A DNA stretch of 64,000 nucleotides from Microbacterium testaceum (GTDB lineage: Bacteria > Actinomycetota > Actinomycetes > Actinomycetales > Microbacteriaceae), in assembly GCF_020781835.1 (NCBI RefSeq), contig NZ_JAJGNJ010000003.1, positions 408,870-472,869 on the forward strand, written 5' to 3'. Shown here one piece after another: positions 25,184 through 34,527 of the stretch (its first letter is position 1; each line of letters starts with the position of its first letter). Both the position numbers and the translations under genes were made by a program. The notes beneath the pieces were generated by a model. That model was not told the DNA's origin. It did no database searches and worked only from the letters and a program-made list of their open reading frames with translations.

Positions 25184-25846
25184 ATGAGCGAGCGTCCGAT
25201 CCTCGATCCGTCCGTCGTCCGCTGGTCGGTGCCGCCGACCGAGATCGGCGACCGGCCCGTGCTGCTCCTGCTCCACGGCTACGCCGCCGACGAGCACGAC
25301 CTCTTCGGCCTCGTCCCGTACCTGCCGGGCGACTTCGCGATCGCGAGCGTCCGCGCGCCGCTCACGCCGCCGTGGCCGACGCCGGGCGCCTCCTGGTACC
25401 CGATCGAGGGTCTGAACGGCCGCGATCCCGCCGCCATCACCCGGGCGGCCGAGTCGCTGCTCGCGTGGATCGCCGACCACGTCGGCGACCGTCCGGTGGG
25501 GCTCCTCGGCTTCTCTCAGGGCGGAGCCGTTGCGGTGCAGACCCTGCGCGTCGCCCCCGACGCGGTGTCGTTCGCCGTCGTCCTGGCCGGCTACGCCGCG
25601 GGCGGCGAACTGCCCGGCGATGCGGTTCTGGCCGCGCGGCGCCCGCCCGTGTTCTGGGGACGCGGCTCCCGCGATGACGTCATCCCGCCCCCGTTGATCG
25701 ACATGACCGCTCAATGGTTGCCCGCCCACAGCGCACTCACGGGACGGGTGTACCCGGGACTGACGCACTCGGTGTCCGAGGACGAGCTCGCCGATGTGCG
25801 CGCGTTCCTCGACGCACGGCTGGCGGACCGCGCCGCTCCCGCTTGA
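25184..25846 (+). CDS. Alpha/beta hydrolase, phospholipase/carboxylesterase family
   Basis: The 220-residue protein is a compact esterase: oxyanion region LLLLHGYAADEHDL, nucleophile Ser111 in GFSQGGAVA, Asp in GSRDDVIPP and His in GLTHSVSEDE. No lid domain or signal peptide is present. The family includes carboxylesterases and acyl-protein thioesterases of broad specificity. CACAAT ends six bases before the ATG at 25184. It is read in the same direction as lhr, 64 bp upstream of it, but there is no functional link I can see. Confidence 0.9.
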   Translation: MSERPILDPSVVRWSVPPTEIGDRPVLLLLHGYAADEHDLFGLVPYLPGDFAIASVRAPLTPPWPTPGASWYPIEGLNGRDPAAITRAAESLLAWIADHVGDRPVGLLGFSQGGAVAVQTLRVAPDAVSFAVVLAGYAAGGELPGDAVLAARRPPVFWGRGSRDDVIPPPLIDMTAQWLPAHSALTGRVYPGLTHSVSEDELADVRAFLDARLADRAAPA

Positions 25847-25910
25847 CGGTTCCGCGACCAGCGAACGTCAACCCCGGCCCGATGTCGGAGGTCCGGGAGA
25901 GGATGTCGGC

Positions 25911-28900
25911 ATGGCCGACGTTCTCGACAGGTTCGGTCCTGCCACGCAGGACTGGTTCCGCGGTGCGTTCTCGTCACCCACGACCGCGCAGAAGGGGGCA
26001 TGGGAGTCGGTGGCATCCGGCCGCAACGCCCTCGTGGTCGCGCCGACCGGCTCGGGCAAGACGCTGTCGGCCTTCCTCTTCGCGATCGACCGGGTGTTCC
26101 GTGAGAAGGCGCCCGATGTCGCGGATGCCGCTCCCCCGCGCCGCGGCGCGAAGAAAGCCGCGAACACCGCGCGCACGCGGATCCTGTACATCTCCCCGCT
26201 GAAGGCGCTGGGCGTCGACGTCGAGCGCAACCTGCGATCACCTCTCGTCGGGATCGGACAGTCCGCTCGACGACTGGGGATCGACGTGCCCGCGGTCACG
26301 GTGGGGGTTCGGTCGGGCGACACGACCTCCAGCGATCGCCGCAAGCTGGTCACCGACCCGCCCGACATCCTCATCACGACCCCCGAGTCGCTCTACCTCA
26401 TGCTCACGAGCCAGGCCGCCGAGACCCTGCGCGGCGTGCACACGGTGATCATCGACGAGGTCCACGCGGTGGCGGCGACCAAGCGCGGTGCGCACCTGGC
26501 GGTGAGTCTGGAGCGGCTGGACGCGCTTCTGGAGGCCCCCGCGCAGCGGATCGGCCTCTCGGCGACCGTCCGCCCGATCGACGAGGTCGCGCGCTTCCTC
26601 GGCGGCGCCCAGCCGGTCGACATCGTCGCACCCAAGGCGACGAAGGCCTTCGATCTGTCGGTCGTCGTGCCGGTCGACGACATGCTGAACCCGCCGCCCC
26701 CGCCGGGGGCCCCGGCCCCCGACGATGCGACCGACGGCGAATGGTTCTCCGAGAGCACCGAGATGTCCGGATCCGTGTGGCCGCATGTCGAGGAGGCGAT
26801 CGTCGACCGCATCCTCGAACGGCGCTCGACGATCGTGTTCGCCAATTCCCGACGCCTCGCCGAGCGCTTGACGGGACGCCTGAACGAGATCTACGCGGAG
26901 CGCCAGGGCATCGACGTCCCCGAGCCGACGGTCCCGGCGAGCATGATGGCGCAGGCCGGGTCGTCGGCGGGGGTCGCCGCGATCCTCGCGAAGGCGCATC
27001 ACGGCTCGGTCTCGAAGGAGCAGCGGGCGCAGGTCGAGGACGAACTGAAATCGGGCACGCTGCGCTGCGTCGTCGCCACGAGCAGCCTCGAGCTCGGCAT
27101 CGACATGGGCTCGGTCGACCTCGTGATCCAGGTCGAGGCGCCGCCGAGCGCGGCATCCGGTCTCCAGCGCGTCGGACGCGCCGGTCACCAGGTCGGCGAG
27201 GTGAGCCGCGCGGCGCTGTTCCCGAAGCACCGCAGCGACGTGCTGCACACCGCCGTGGTCACCGAGCGCATGCTCTCGGGCAGGATCGAGGCGATCGCCG
27301 TACCGCAGAACCCGCTCGACATCCTGGCGCAGCAGACGGTCGCGGCCTGCGCCCTCGGCGCGATCGACGTCGAGGAGTGGTTCGAGACCGTCAAGCGCAG
27401 CGCCCCGTTCCGCTCGCTCCCTCGCTCGGCGTACGAGGCGACCCTCGACCTGCTCGCCGGGCGCTACCCCTCCGACGAGTTCGCCGAGCTGCGTCCGCGT
27501 CTGGTGTGGGATCGCGACGCCGGCACCCTCACGGGGCGTCCGGGGGCCCAGCGCGTGGCGGTCACGAGCGGCGGCACGATTCCCGACCGCGGACTGTTCG
27601 GCGTCTTCGTCGCGGGCGAGTCGCAGAACGCCCGTGTGGGCGAGCTCGACGAAGAGATGGTCTACGAGTCGCGCGTCAACGACGTCTTCACCCTCGGCAC
27701 GACCAGCTGGCGCATCGTCGAGATCACGCACGACCGCGTCAACGTCGTGCCCGCCTTCGGGCAGCCGGGCAAGCTGCCGTTCTGGCACGGCGACGGTCTC
27801 GGCCGACCCGCCGAGCTCGGCGAGGCCCTGGGCAAGTTCTCGCGCGACATCGCCGGTGCAGACCGCGCGAAGGCCGAAGCGCGCCTGCGCGAGTCCGGGC
27901 TCGACGACAACGCCATCACCAATCTGCTGGCCTATCTCGCCGAGCAGCGCGAGGCGACGGGGAGCCTGCCCACCGACCGCACGCTGACCGTCGAGCGCAG
28001 CCGCGACGAGGTCGGCGACTGGCGCATCATCCTGCACTCGCCCTACGGCCTGCAGGTGCACTCTCCGTGGGCGCTCGCGGTCAACGCACGGATCCGCGAG
28101 CGGCTGGGCGTCGAGGGCGCCGCGGTCGCGAGCGACGACGGGATCATCGCGCGGGTGCCGGATGCCGCGGCCGAGCCGCCCGGCGCCGACCTCTTCGTCT
28201 TCGAACCCGACGAGCTCGAGCAGATCGTCACCGACGAGGTCGGCGGATCGGCGCTGTTCGCGTCTCGGTTCCGCGAGTGCGCCGCTCGCGCGCTGCTGCT
28301 TCCGAGACTGAACCCCAACCGACGGTCGCCCCTGTGGCAGCAGCGTCAGCGTTCCGCTCAGCTGCTCGAGGTGGCCCGGCGGCATCCGTCGTTCCCGATC
28401 ATCCTCGAGACCCTGCGTGAGGTGCTGCAGGACGTCTACGACCTCCCCGCGCTCCTGCGCGTCGCGCGGCAGATCGGCGAACGGCGCATCCGCCTGGTCG
28501 AGACGACGACGAGCCAGCCGTCGCCGTACGCGCGCGATCTCCTCTTCGGTTACGTCGGCGCATTCATGTACGAGGGCGATTCGCCCCTCGCCGAGCGCCG
28601 CGCGGCGGCCCTGTCGGTCGACCCGTCCCTGCTGAGCGAGCTTCTCGGCAAGGTCGAGATGCGGGAGCTTCTCGACCCCGACGTCATCGCGCAGTTCGAG
28701 CGCGAAGCGCAACGCCTCGACCCCGACCGGCGGGCACGCGGCGTCGAGGGCGTCGCCGACCTGTTGCGTCTGCTGGGCCCGCTCGACGCCGCGGAGGTCG
28801 CCGCCCGACTCGAGGGAGGCTCCGCGACCGAGGCCGCAGCGCACCTGCAGACGCTGGTCGACGATCGGCGGGCCATTCCGATCACGATCGCGGGGATCCC

Positions 28901-30560
28901 CCGCGTCGCCGGCATCGAAGACGCGGGCCGCCTGCGCGACGCCCTCGGCGCGGCGCTGCCGATCGGCATCCCGAACGCGTTCCTCGAGCCCGTGGCCGAT
29001 CCGCTCGGCGACCTCGTGGCGCGGCACGCTCGCACCCACGGTCCGTTCACCACCGACGCGGTGGCCGGGCGTCTCGGAGTCGGCGTCGCCGTCGCGCGTC
29101 TGACGCTGCAGCGGCTGGAGTCGCAGGGGCGACTGGCGAGCGGGTTCTTCCTTCCCGAGGCGGTCGGCGGCCGCGGCGACGACACCGAATGGTGCGATGC
29201 CGAGGTGCTGCGGCGCCTGCGCATGCGGTCGCTCGCCGCGATCCGCGGGAGCGTCGAGCCCGTCCCCCCGGCGGCGTACGCCCGCTTCCTGCCCGTATGG
29301 CAGCACGTCACCCGCCCGCTCGAAGGTGTCGACGGCGTGCTCGCCGTCGTCGAGCAGCTCGCCGGCGTGCCGATCCCGGCGAGCGCGTGGGAGTCCCTGG
29401 TCCTCCCCTCGCGCGTGGCCGACTACACCCCCGGGCTCCTGGACGAGCTGACCGCGACCGGCGAGGTGGTCTGGTCGGGCCACGGCACACTGCCCGGCCG
29501 TGACGGGTGGATCGCGCTGCACCCCGCCGAGGCGGCTCCCTTCACGCGGCAAGACCCCGATGATCCCGAGGATCCCGCGCCGGACTCGCTCGAGGCCCGT
29601 CTGCTGGCGGCGCTCGACGGCGGCGGCGCCTACTTCGCCGCGCAGCTGAAGCAGCTGGTGGGCGCCGAGAACGAGCAGTCCGTGAACGACGCGCTGTGGG
29701 CGCTGACATGGGCGGGGCGCGTGACGAACGACACCTTCGCGCCGGTGCGCGCACTGCTCGGCGGTGGTGGTCAGGCTCACCGGGTGGCCCGTCGCGCGCC
29801 GCGCGCACGCATGTATCGCGGCGCGACCCTGCCCCGCCCCGCCGCGGCCCCGCGGCCGCCGTCGCTCGGCGGGCGCTGGTCGCTCCTGCCCGAACGGGAA
29901 CCGGATGCCGCCGCCCGGGCGACCGCGACGGCGAGCCTGCTGCTCGACCGGTACGGCGTCGTCACGCGCGGTGCCGTGCAGTCCGAGGGCGTCCCCGGCG
30001 GGTTCGCCCAGGTGTATCGCATCCTGGCCGGCTTCGAGGAGGCCGGGCGCTGCCGCCGCGGGTACGTCATCGAGAAGCTCGGTGCCGCGCAGTTCGCGGC
30101 GTCGGCGACCGTGGATCGGCTTCGGGAGTTCGCCGCGGTCGCGGACCCGCCGCCGCTGCGGACCGTGACGCTCGCGGCGACCGACCCGGCCAACCCGTAC
30201 GGCGCCGCGCTCGGGTGGCCGTCGCTCGAGGGTGTGAGCCACCGACCCGGGCGCAAGGCCGGCGGCATCGTGGTGCTCGTCGACGGTGAGCTGACGCTGT
30301 ACCTCGAGCGGGGCGGACGCAGTGCCCTGACGTTCACCGACGATGAGGCCCGGCTGCAGGCCGCGGCGCGCGACCTTGCCGACACCTCGCGACGCCGCCG
30401 GCTCGACACCCTCACGGTCGAGCAGGTCAACGGCGAGTTCGTCTACGGCACCGCGGTGGGGCGAGCCCTGCGCGAGGCCGGCTTCGTCGAGTCGCCCCGC
30501 GGTCTCACGCTGCGCCGACTGACCGCCGGAGACGCGTTGCGCGAGGCCGCGCGTGCCTGA
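25911..30560 (+). CDS. lhr: Lhr-type ATP-dependent DNA/RNA helicase, full-length form
   Basis: The 1549-residue superfamily 2 helicase has Walker A APTGSGKT (Lys50), Walker B IIDEVHAV (Asp182-His185), motif III LSATV and motif VI QRVGRAGHQ. A winged-helix and Lhr core domain follow to about residue 860, and the long C-terminal Lhr-CTD continues to the end. This is the long actinobacterial form, a 3'-5' single-stranded DNA translocase in mycobacteria. The ATG at 25911 is preceded by GAGAGGA. The stop overlaps the glycosylase gene by 8 bp. The antisense strand is open over 1465 codons, a GC effect. Confidence 0.94.
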   Translation: MADVLDRFGPATQDWFRGAFSSPTTAQKGAWESVASGRNALVVAPTGSGKTLSAFLFAIDRVFREKAPDVADAAPPRRGAKKAANTARTRILYISPLKALGVDVERNLRSPLVGIGQSARRLGIDVPAVTVGVRSGDTTSSDRRKLVTDPPDILITTPESLYLMLTSQAAETLRGVHTVIIDEVHAVAATKRGAHLAVSLERLDALLEAPAQRIGLSATVRPIDEVARFLGGAQPVDIVAPKATKAFDLSVVVPVDDMLNPPPPPGAPAPDDATDGEWFSESTEMSGSVWPHVEEAIVDRILERRSTIVFANSRRLAERLTGRLNEIYAERQGIDVPEPTVPASMMAQAGSSAGVAAILAKAHHGSVSKEQRAQVEDELKSGTLRCVVATSSLELGIDMGSVDLVIQVEAPPSAASGLQRVGRAGHQVGEVSRAALFPKHRSDVLHTAVVTERMLSGRIEAIAVPQNPLDILAQQTVAACALGAIDVEEWFETVKRSAPFRSLPRSAYEATLDLLAGRYPSDEFAELRPRLVWDRDAGTLTGRPGAQRVAVTSGGTIPDRGLFGVFVAGESQNARVGELDEEMVYESRVNDVFTLGTTSWRIVEITHDRVNVVPAFGQPGKLPFWHGDGLGRPAELGEALGKFSRDIAGADRAKAEARLRESGLDDNAITNLLAYLAEQREATGSLPTDRTLTVERSRDEVGDWRIILHSPYGLQVHSPWALAVNARIRERLGVEGAAVASDDGIIARVPDAAAEPPGADLFVFEPDELEQIVTDEVGGSALFASRFRECAARALLLPRLNPNRRSPLWQQRQRSAQLLEVARRHPSFPIILETLREVLQDVYDLPALLRVARQIGERRIRLVETTTSQPSPYARDLLFGYVGAFMYEGDSPLAERRAAALSVDPSLLSELLGKVEMRELLDPDVIAQFEREAQRLDPDRRARGVEGVADLLRLLGPLDAAEVAARLEGGSATEAAAHLQTLVDDRRAIPITIAGIPRVAGIEDAGRLRDALGAALPIGIPNAFLEPVADPLGDLVARHARTHGPFTTDAVAGRLGVGVAVARLTLQRLESQGRLASGFFLPEAVGGRGDDTEWCDAEVLRRLRMRSLAAIRGSVEPVPPAAYARFLPVWQHVTRPLEGVDGVLAVVEQLAGVPIPASAWESLVLPSRVADYTPGLLDELTATGEVVWSGHGTLPGRDGWIALHPAEAAPFTRQDPDDPEDPAPDSLEARLLAALDGGGAYFAAQLKQLVGAENEQSVNDALWALTWAGRVTNDTFAPVRALLGGGGQAHRVARRAPRARMYRGATLPRPAAAPRPPSLGGRWSLLPEREPDAAARATATASLLLDRYGVVTRGAVQSEGVPGGFAQVYRILAGFEEAGRCRRGYVIEKLGAAQFAASATVDRLREFAAVADPPPLRTVTLAATDPANPYGAALGWPSLEGVSHRPGRKAGGIVVLVDGELTLYLERGGRSALTFTDDEARLQAAARDLADTSRRRRLDTLTVEQVNGEFVYGTAVGRALREAGFVESPRGLTLRRLTAGDALREAARA

Positions 30561-31329
30561 GGGCGACACCGTCCACCGGGCGGCCGCGAAACTGTCGGCG
30601 GCGCTCGCGGGCCGCGCCGTGACGAGGTTCGACATCCGCGTCCCCGGCAGCGCGACGGCCGACCTCCGCGGCGAGACGGTTCACGAGGTGGTCGCGCGGG
30701 GGAAGCATCTTCTCGAACGCATCGGCGAGTACACCCTCCACTCCCACCTGAAGATGGAGGGCCGGTGGGACGTCTACCGGCCCGGCGAACGCTGGCGGCG
30801 CCCGGCCTTCAAGGCGCGGGCCATCGTCGGGGTGACCGGTGTCGAGACCGTCGGGTTCGACCTCGCCATGGTCGAGGTGCTGCCGACGGCCGACGAAGAC
30901 CGGGTCGTGGGGCACCTGGGTCCGGATCTTCTCGGCCCCGACTGGGACGAGGCCGAGGCCGTGCGCCGCGTTTCCGCTGACACCCGCGCCGCCCACGTCG
31001 CGCTCCTCGATCAGCGCAACGTCGCGGGTTTCGGCAACGTCTACGCCAACGAGCTCCTCTTCGTCCGCGGCATCGCCCCGACCACCCCCGCCAACCGGAT
31101 CGACGTGCCGGCCACGATCGCGCTCGGCCGACGGATGATCCAGGCCAACCTCCCCCGCGCCGAGCGCACCTTCACCGGCGACAATCGGCCGGGTCGGCGC
31201 ATGTGGGTCTACGGCCGCGAAGGCGCGCCCTGCCGACGCTGCGGGACGCCGATTCGAGCGACCGCCCTCGGCGCCTCGGCCACGAGCGAGCGCGACGTCT
31301 TCTGGTGCCCCACCTGCCAACCGGAGTGA
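30553..31329 (+). CDS. Fpg/Nei family DNA glycosylase (Nei2 type)
   Basis: The 258-residue protein begins MPEGDTVHRAA with the catalytic Pro2 and Glu3, and has the conserved Lys in HEVVARGKHLL, a GFGNVYANE helix-two-turn-helix and a zinc finger with CRRCG and CPTC. It should remove oxidised bases and nick the strand. The GTG at 30553 lies inside the end of lhr, giving translational coupling. The Lhr-Nei2 pair is common in actinobacteria and points to a shared DNA-repair role. Confidence 0.93.
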   Translation: MPEGDTVHRAAAKLSAALAGRAVTRFDIRVPGSATADLRGETVHEVVARGKHLLERIGEYTLHSHLKMEGRWDVYRPGERWRRPAFKARAIVGVTGVETVGFDLAMVEVLPTADEDRVVGHLGPDLLGPDWDEAEAVRRVSADTRAAHVALLDQRNVAGFGNVYANELLFVRGIAPTTPANRIDVPATIALGRRMIQANLPRAERTFTGDNRPGRRMWVYGREGAPCRRCGTPIRATALGASATSERDVFWCPTCQPE

Positions 31330-31538
31330 GAGTGTCCGCGGGGCCGCTGTCAACCCGCCGACGCCCTGCGGCCAAGCGTGCGAGAACGGTCTGAGACAAA
31401 CCGGCGTGACGGAAAAGTCCGTGGTCCGGCGGGAATCCGCCGGGGCGTCGGCGCCGAACAACCATGCACGGGAATGAGATCGAACCCGCATCGGTTGTCA
31501 CACAAGTCGGCTCACCCGAGAGCCGATCGGAGGGGATC

Positions 31539-31946
31539 GTGGGAAAGAACTACATCGACATCGAGAACGACCACGGCGAGACGCTGCGATACCGCAAGCA
31601 CGTCAACGGTCGTGGACTCGTCGCGCACGGCGCGAAGGTCCACCCGTCGGCACTGGTGGAGAACGGCGCGTACGTCGAACCCGGAGTGCAGATCGCGGCC
31701 GGTGTCCGTGTCGGGCGAGGGGCGTGGATCGAGTCGGATGCCGTGATCGGGCCGGAAGCACGCATCGAGCCGCACGCGCACATCTGCGCGGGAGCGGTGA
31801 TCGGCGCGGGCGCGCACATCGGCGTCCGCACCCAGGTCGGGACCAACGCCCGCGTCGCCGTCGGTTCGCTCATCGGGGACGACGAGGTCATCAACGACGG
31901 CGAAGCCGTCGCCACCGACCGACGAGGTCTCCGCCTGGCCGCCTAG
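31539..31946 (+). CDS. Left-handed beta-helix hexapeptide-repeat protein
   Basis: The 135-residue protein is almost entirely hexapeptide repeats from about residue 30 (AKVHPSALVENGAYVEPGVQIAAGVRVG and onward), forming a left-handed beta-helix. It lacks the C-terminal helix and the catalytic His pattern of acyltransferases, so it may be a binding or scaffold protein. GGAGGGG with five bases spacing supports the GTG at 31539. The frame is open further upstream but that part has no repeat character. A terminator follows at 31972. Confidence 0.75.
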   Translation: MGKNYIDIENDHGETLRYRKHVNGRGLVAHGAKVHPSALVENGAYVEPGVQIAAGVRVGRGAWIESDAVIGPEARIEPHAHICAGAVIGAGAHIGVRTQVGTNARVAVGSLIGDDEVINDGEAVATDRRGLRLAA

Positions 31947-31971
31947 GTCCGCCGCTTCGAGGCATCCATCG

Positions 31972-32005
31972 CCCGCACGTCTCTTCGGAGCGTGCGGGTT
32001 TTTCT
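31972..32005 (+). terminator. Rho-independent terminator
   Basis: CCCGCACG (31972-31979) pairs with CGTGCGGG (31991-31998) and is followed directly by TTTTTCTTT. The 8-bp GC stem plus U-tract is the clearest intrinsic terminator in the window. It ends the hexapeptide-repeat gene. Confidence 0.85.
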
Positions 32006-32140
32006 TTCCTCCCCCGACTCGTTCGCTATCGAGGCGATGAAAGGCCGTTTCGCCTCGTCATCGAACGATGTCGGTCGAATGTGATTCGACGTCGAGAGAT
32101 TCCTCCGGACCGGACTCTCGGCGTGCGAGGAGGGCGACGG

Positions 32141-32530
32141 TCAAGCGAGCACCGTCAGAACGAACCCGATGAGCGGGAGCGTGCCCTGCACGGCGGCCGG
32201 GCGCAGGTACTTGCGTCCCGAGGTGAGGAGCACGAGGGCGGCGGCGAGCATCGAGCCGAGCGAGAACAGCAACAGCGTCCGCCCGGCGACATCGCCCACG
32301 CCGTTCACCGCCCAGAGCACGACACCCAGACCCGCACCGATCGCGAGGAACAGGTTGTAGAAGCCCTGGTTGTACGCCATCGGCTTGGTGGTGTCGGCAG
32401 CCTCCTGCGAGGTGAGGCCGAAGATGCGCCACACACTCGGGTGCGACCAGCGCACGCTTTCGAGGACGAAGATGTAGACGTGCAGGAGGGCAGCGAGCCC
32501 CGCGACGACGAGCGCCAGGATGCCGAGCAT
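32141..32530 (-). CDS. DUF1304 membrane protein
   Basis: The 129-residue protein has four transmembrane segments and the DUF1304 landmarks HVYIFVLESVRW near residue 17, KPMAYNQGFYNLFLAIGA near residue 50, and a final LTSGRKYLRPAAVQGTLPLIGFVL. The function of the family is unknown. TAACGT ends six bases before the ATG at 32530, and the start codon is only 22 bp from that of the divergent LysR-domain gene. Confidence 0.9.
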   Translation of the reverse strand: MLGILALVVAGLAALLHVYIFVLESVRWSHPSVWRIFGLTSQEAADTTKPMAYNQGFYNLFLAIGAGLGVVLWAVNGVGDVAGRTLLLFSLGSMLAAALVLLTSGRKYLRPAAVQGTLPLIGFVLTVLA

Positions 32531-32536
32531 GCCCCC

Positions 32537-32546
32537 ACGTTAGCCT
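32537..32546. promoter_or_regulatory. Overlapping divergent -10 elements sharing a TA step
   Basis: The ten bases ACGTTAGCCT contain TAACGT on the minus strand (32542 to 32537) and TAGCCT on the plus strand (32541-32546). Each ends exactly six bases before its start codon. The two hexamers overlap by two bases, so RNA polymerase cannot occupy both promoters at once. Confidence 0.6.
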
Positions 32547-32552
32547 GGGGGC

Positions 32553-33290
32553 ATGACTAAGAGCGGAAGCGGAGCACGGGGATCCCGCGGCGGTGCCCGC
32601 CGCACGCGTCCGGGTTCCCCTGCCCGCGCCGGAGCCGCCGCCCGCCCGGCACGCCGGCCCGCCGCCAGGCCCGCACCTCCCGCGGTTCCCGTCGAGGAGC
32701 CCCGCACGTTCACCCTCGGGGCCGTGCCGGGTGCGACGCCGGGCAAGTGGATCGGCCTCTGGCGGGATCGGATGCCGCACGTGCCGCTCGCCCTGCGCGA
32801 GATCGCGGTGTCGGCGCAGCGTGTCGCCCTCGACGACGTCGATGCGGCCCTCGTACGGCTTCCGATCGAGCCCGCCGACGACCTGCACGTCATTCCGCTG
32901 TACGAGGAGCTCCCGGTCGTCGTCATGTCGACGCAGTCCGCGCTGACCGCGGCCGATGAGGAGATCGCGATGGGCGATCTCGCCGGGGAGGTCGTGATCG
33001 TGCCCGCAGACGACGTGCTCGGCGCGACGGTCCCGGATGCCGTGCCCCCGAGCTTCGCGCCCCCGGCTGACACCGCCGAGGCGATCGCGACGGTCGCGGC
33101 GGGCATCGGCGTCGTGATCGTGCCGATGTCGCTCGCGCGGGCGCATCAGCGCCGCGACGTCGAGTATCGGGTCCTCGCGGAGGGGCCGGTGTCGACGGTG
33201 GCGCTGGCCTGGCGTCGCGAACGGACGACCGACGACGTCGAGACCTTCGTCGGCATCGTCCGCGGCCGCACGGCGCGCTCCTCACGCTGA
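32553..33290 (+). CDS. LysR-type effector-binding domain without DNA-binding domain
   Basis: The 245-residue protein has a periplasmic-binding-like LysR substrate domain from about residue 50 (FTLGAVPGATPGKWIGLW, ALVRLPIEPADDLHVIPLYEELPVVV, AAGIGVVIVPMSLAR). The first 45 residues are a basic Arg/Ala/Pro/Gly tail instead of the winged HTH of LysR regulators. The tail could bind DNA or RNA non-specifically. This is annotated in other Microbacteriaceae as well, so it is not a local truncation. The tight divergent pairing with DUF1304 suggests a functional link. Confidence 0.8.
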   Translation: MTKSGSGARGSRGGARRTRPGSPARAGAAARPARRPAARPAPPAVPVEEPRTFTLGAVPGATPGKWIGLWRDRMPHVPLALREIAVSAQRVALDDVDAALVRLPIEPADDLHVIPLYEELPVVVMSTQSALTAADEEIAMGDLAGEVVIVPADDVLGATVPDAVPPSFAPPADTAEAIATVAAGIGVVIVPMSLARAHQRRDVEYRVLAEGPVSTVALAWRRERTTDDVETFVGIVRGRTARSSR

Positions 33291-33327
33291 CGCGGCGACC
33301 CCTGAGCGGGCACCGCGGCGCCGCCGA

Positions 33328-33648
33328 TCAGCGCTTCGTCGTCCGCCGCACCTCGTCGACCGTCGCCCCGCCCCGAAGGCCCCGCTGACGGGCACTGCGC
33401 AGCACCGCCTCGGCGTCGACGGTCGTCCCCTCCGACAGAGCGTGGAGGTCGATCCGCACCGGGGTCGGGAGGCGCTGACGCTCGCGGTCGCGGCGGGCCG
33501 CGGCGGCCGCCTCGACCTCGTCCACCGCGTCACCCGCGAGCGTTCGTACGGTCAGCCCGCAGTCCAGGTCGGCGGCGGCGGCGCGCAGCACGACGACGAC
33601 ATCGGCGAGATTCTCGACGTCGGTCACGAGCAGGGTCGAGGTGGTCAT
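33328..33648 (-). CDS. Small conserved hypothetical protein
   Basis: The 106-residue protein reads MTTSTLLVTDVENLADVVVV at its start and has a mixed alpha/beta pattern, with an acidic helix (EVEAAAAARRDRERQR) and a short helix at the C-terminus. I do not recognise the family. GACAAT ends six bases before the ATG at 33648, which supports this start over one 18 codons upstream. It is divergent from the class I amidotransferase gene. Confidence 0.6.
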   Translation of the reverse strand: MTTSTLLVTDVENLADVVVVLRAAAADLDCGLTVRTLAGDAVDEVEAAAAARRDRERQRLPTPVRIDLHALSEGTTVDAEAVLRSARQRGLRGGATVDEVRRTTKR

Positions 33649-33713
33649 GCTCCCATTGTCGCGGGAGGTCACACGGAAGGGGGCCGTCGGGACGGCCCGC
33701 ATAGAATCCCTGG

Positions 33714-34442
33714 GTGACCGGTCCCTTCCTCTACGTCTGCGCGCGCCCGCAGCGCGAGGCCGCGAACGCGGAGTGGGCGTCGTTCCGCGACGGTCTGGGC
33801 CTCGACGGAGCCGACCTGATCCACCACGATCTCGTCCGCGAGCCGCTTCCCACCGATCTCGACCGCTTCGCCGGCGTCGTGGTGGGCGGAAGTCCGTTCA
33901 ACGTCACCGACCCCGCCAAGACCGATGCGCAGCTCCGGTTGGAGCGCGACCTGGAGGCACTGGCATCCGTCGCGCTCGAGGGCCGGACGCGGGCGATGTT
34001 CACGTGCTTCGGCATCGGGGTCGTCACGCGTCTGCTCGGCGGTGTCGTCACACTCGACCATCCCGAGGACACCGGCCCCGCCGAGATCACCCTCACCGCG
34101 GACGGCAGACGCGATGAGCTGTTCGGCATCCTCGCCCCCCGCTTCCACGCCCTCACCGCCCACAAAGAAGGCACGGCGCACGTCCCGCCGGGAGCGACGC
34201 TGCTGGCGAGCAACCCCGCATGCCCGGTGCAGGCCTACCGGGCCGGTGCTGCGCTGTGGGCGACGCAGTTCCACCCCGAGCCCACCGTCGACGCCTTCGT
34301 CGCCCGCATGGCCGTCTACCGGGCGGCCGGCTACTTCGATGCGGACGCCTTCGACGAGGTGGCCGCGCACGTGCGTACCGCGTCGGTCGAGCAACCCGCC
34401 CTGCTGCTGCGGACGTTCGCCGCGCACGCCCGGGCGGAGTGA
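33714..34442 (+). CDS. Class I glutamine amidotransferase-like protein
   Basis: The 242-residue protein has the class I amidotransferase triad: Cys98 in FTCFGIGV, His187 and Glu189 in QFHPEPT. VVVGGSPFNV near residue 62 matches the oxyanion strand. It resembles stand-alone GMP synthase-like amidotransferases that often act on gamma-glutamyl compounds. TAGAAT ends exactly six bases before the GTG at 33714. It has no synthetase partner nearby. Confidence 0.88.
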   Translation: MTGPFLYVCARPQREAANAEWASFRDGLGLDGADLIHHDLVREPLPTDLDRFAGVVVGGSPFNVTDPAKTDAQLRLERDLEALASVALEGRTRAMFTCFGIGVVTRLLGGVVTLDHPEDTGPAEITLTADGRRDELFGILAPRFHALTAHKEGTAHVPPGATLLASNPACPVQAYRAGAALWATQFHPEPTVDAFVARMAVYRAAGYFDADAFDEVAAHVRTASVEQPALLLRTFAAHARAE

Positions 34443-34527
34443 GCCGCCCGCGCCCGGCCCGGCGCCCCGCGCGCCGACCCTGTCAAGCCGCGGCGAAGAA
34501 GGGGGCGCCTTCTCTAGGGTTCCAGAC

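Noticed and set aside
26238..30635. A 1465-codon open frame antisense to lhr
   Set aside because: The product is low-complexity and Arg/Asp/Gly/Val-rich, as expected for the complement of a GC-rich gene; lhr itself is certain.
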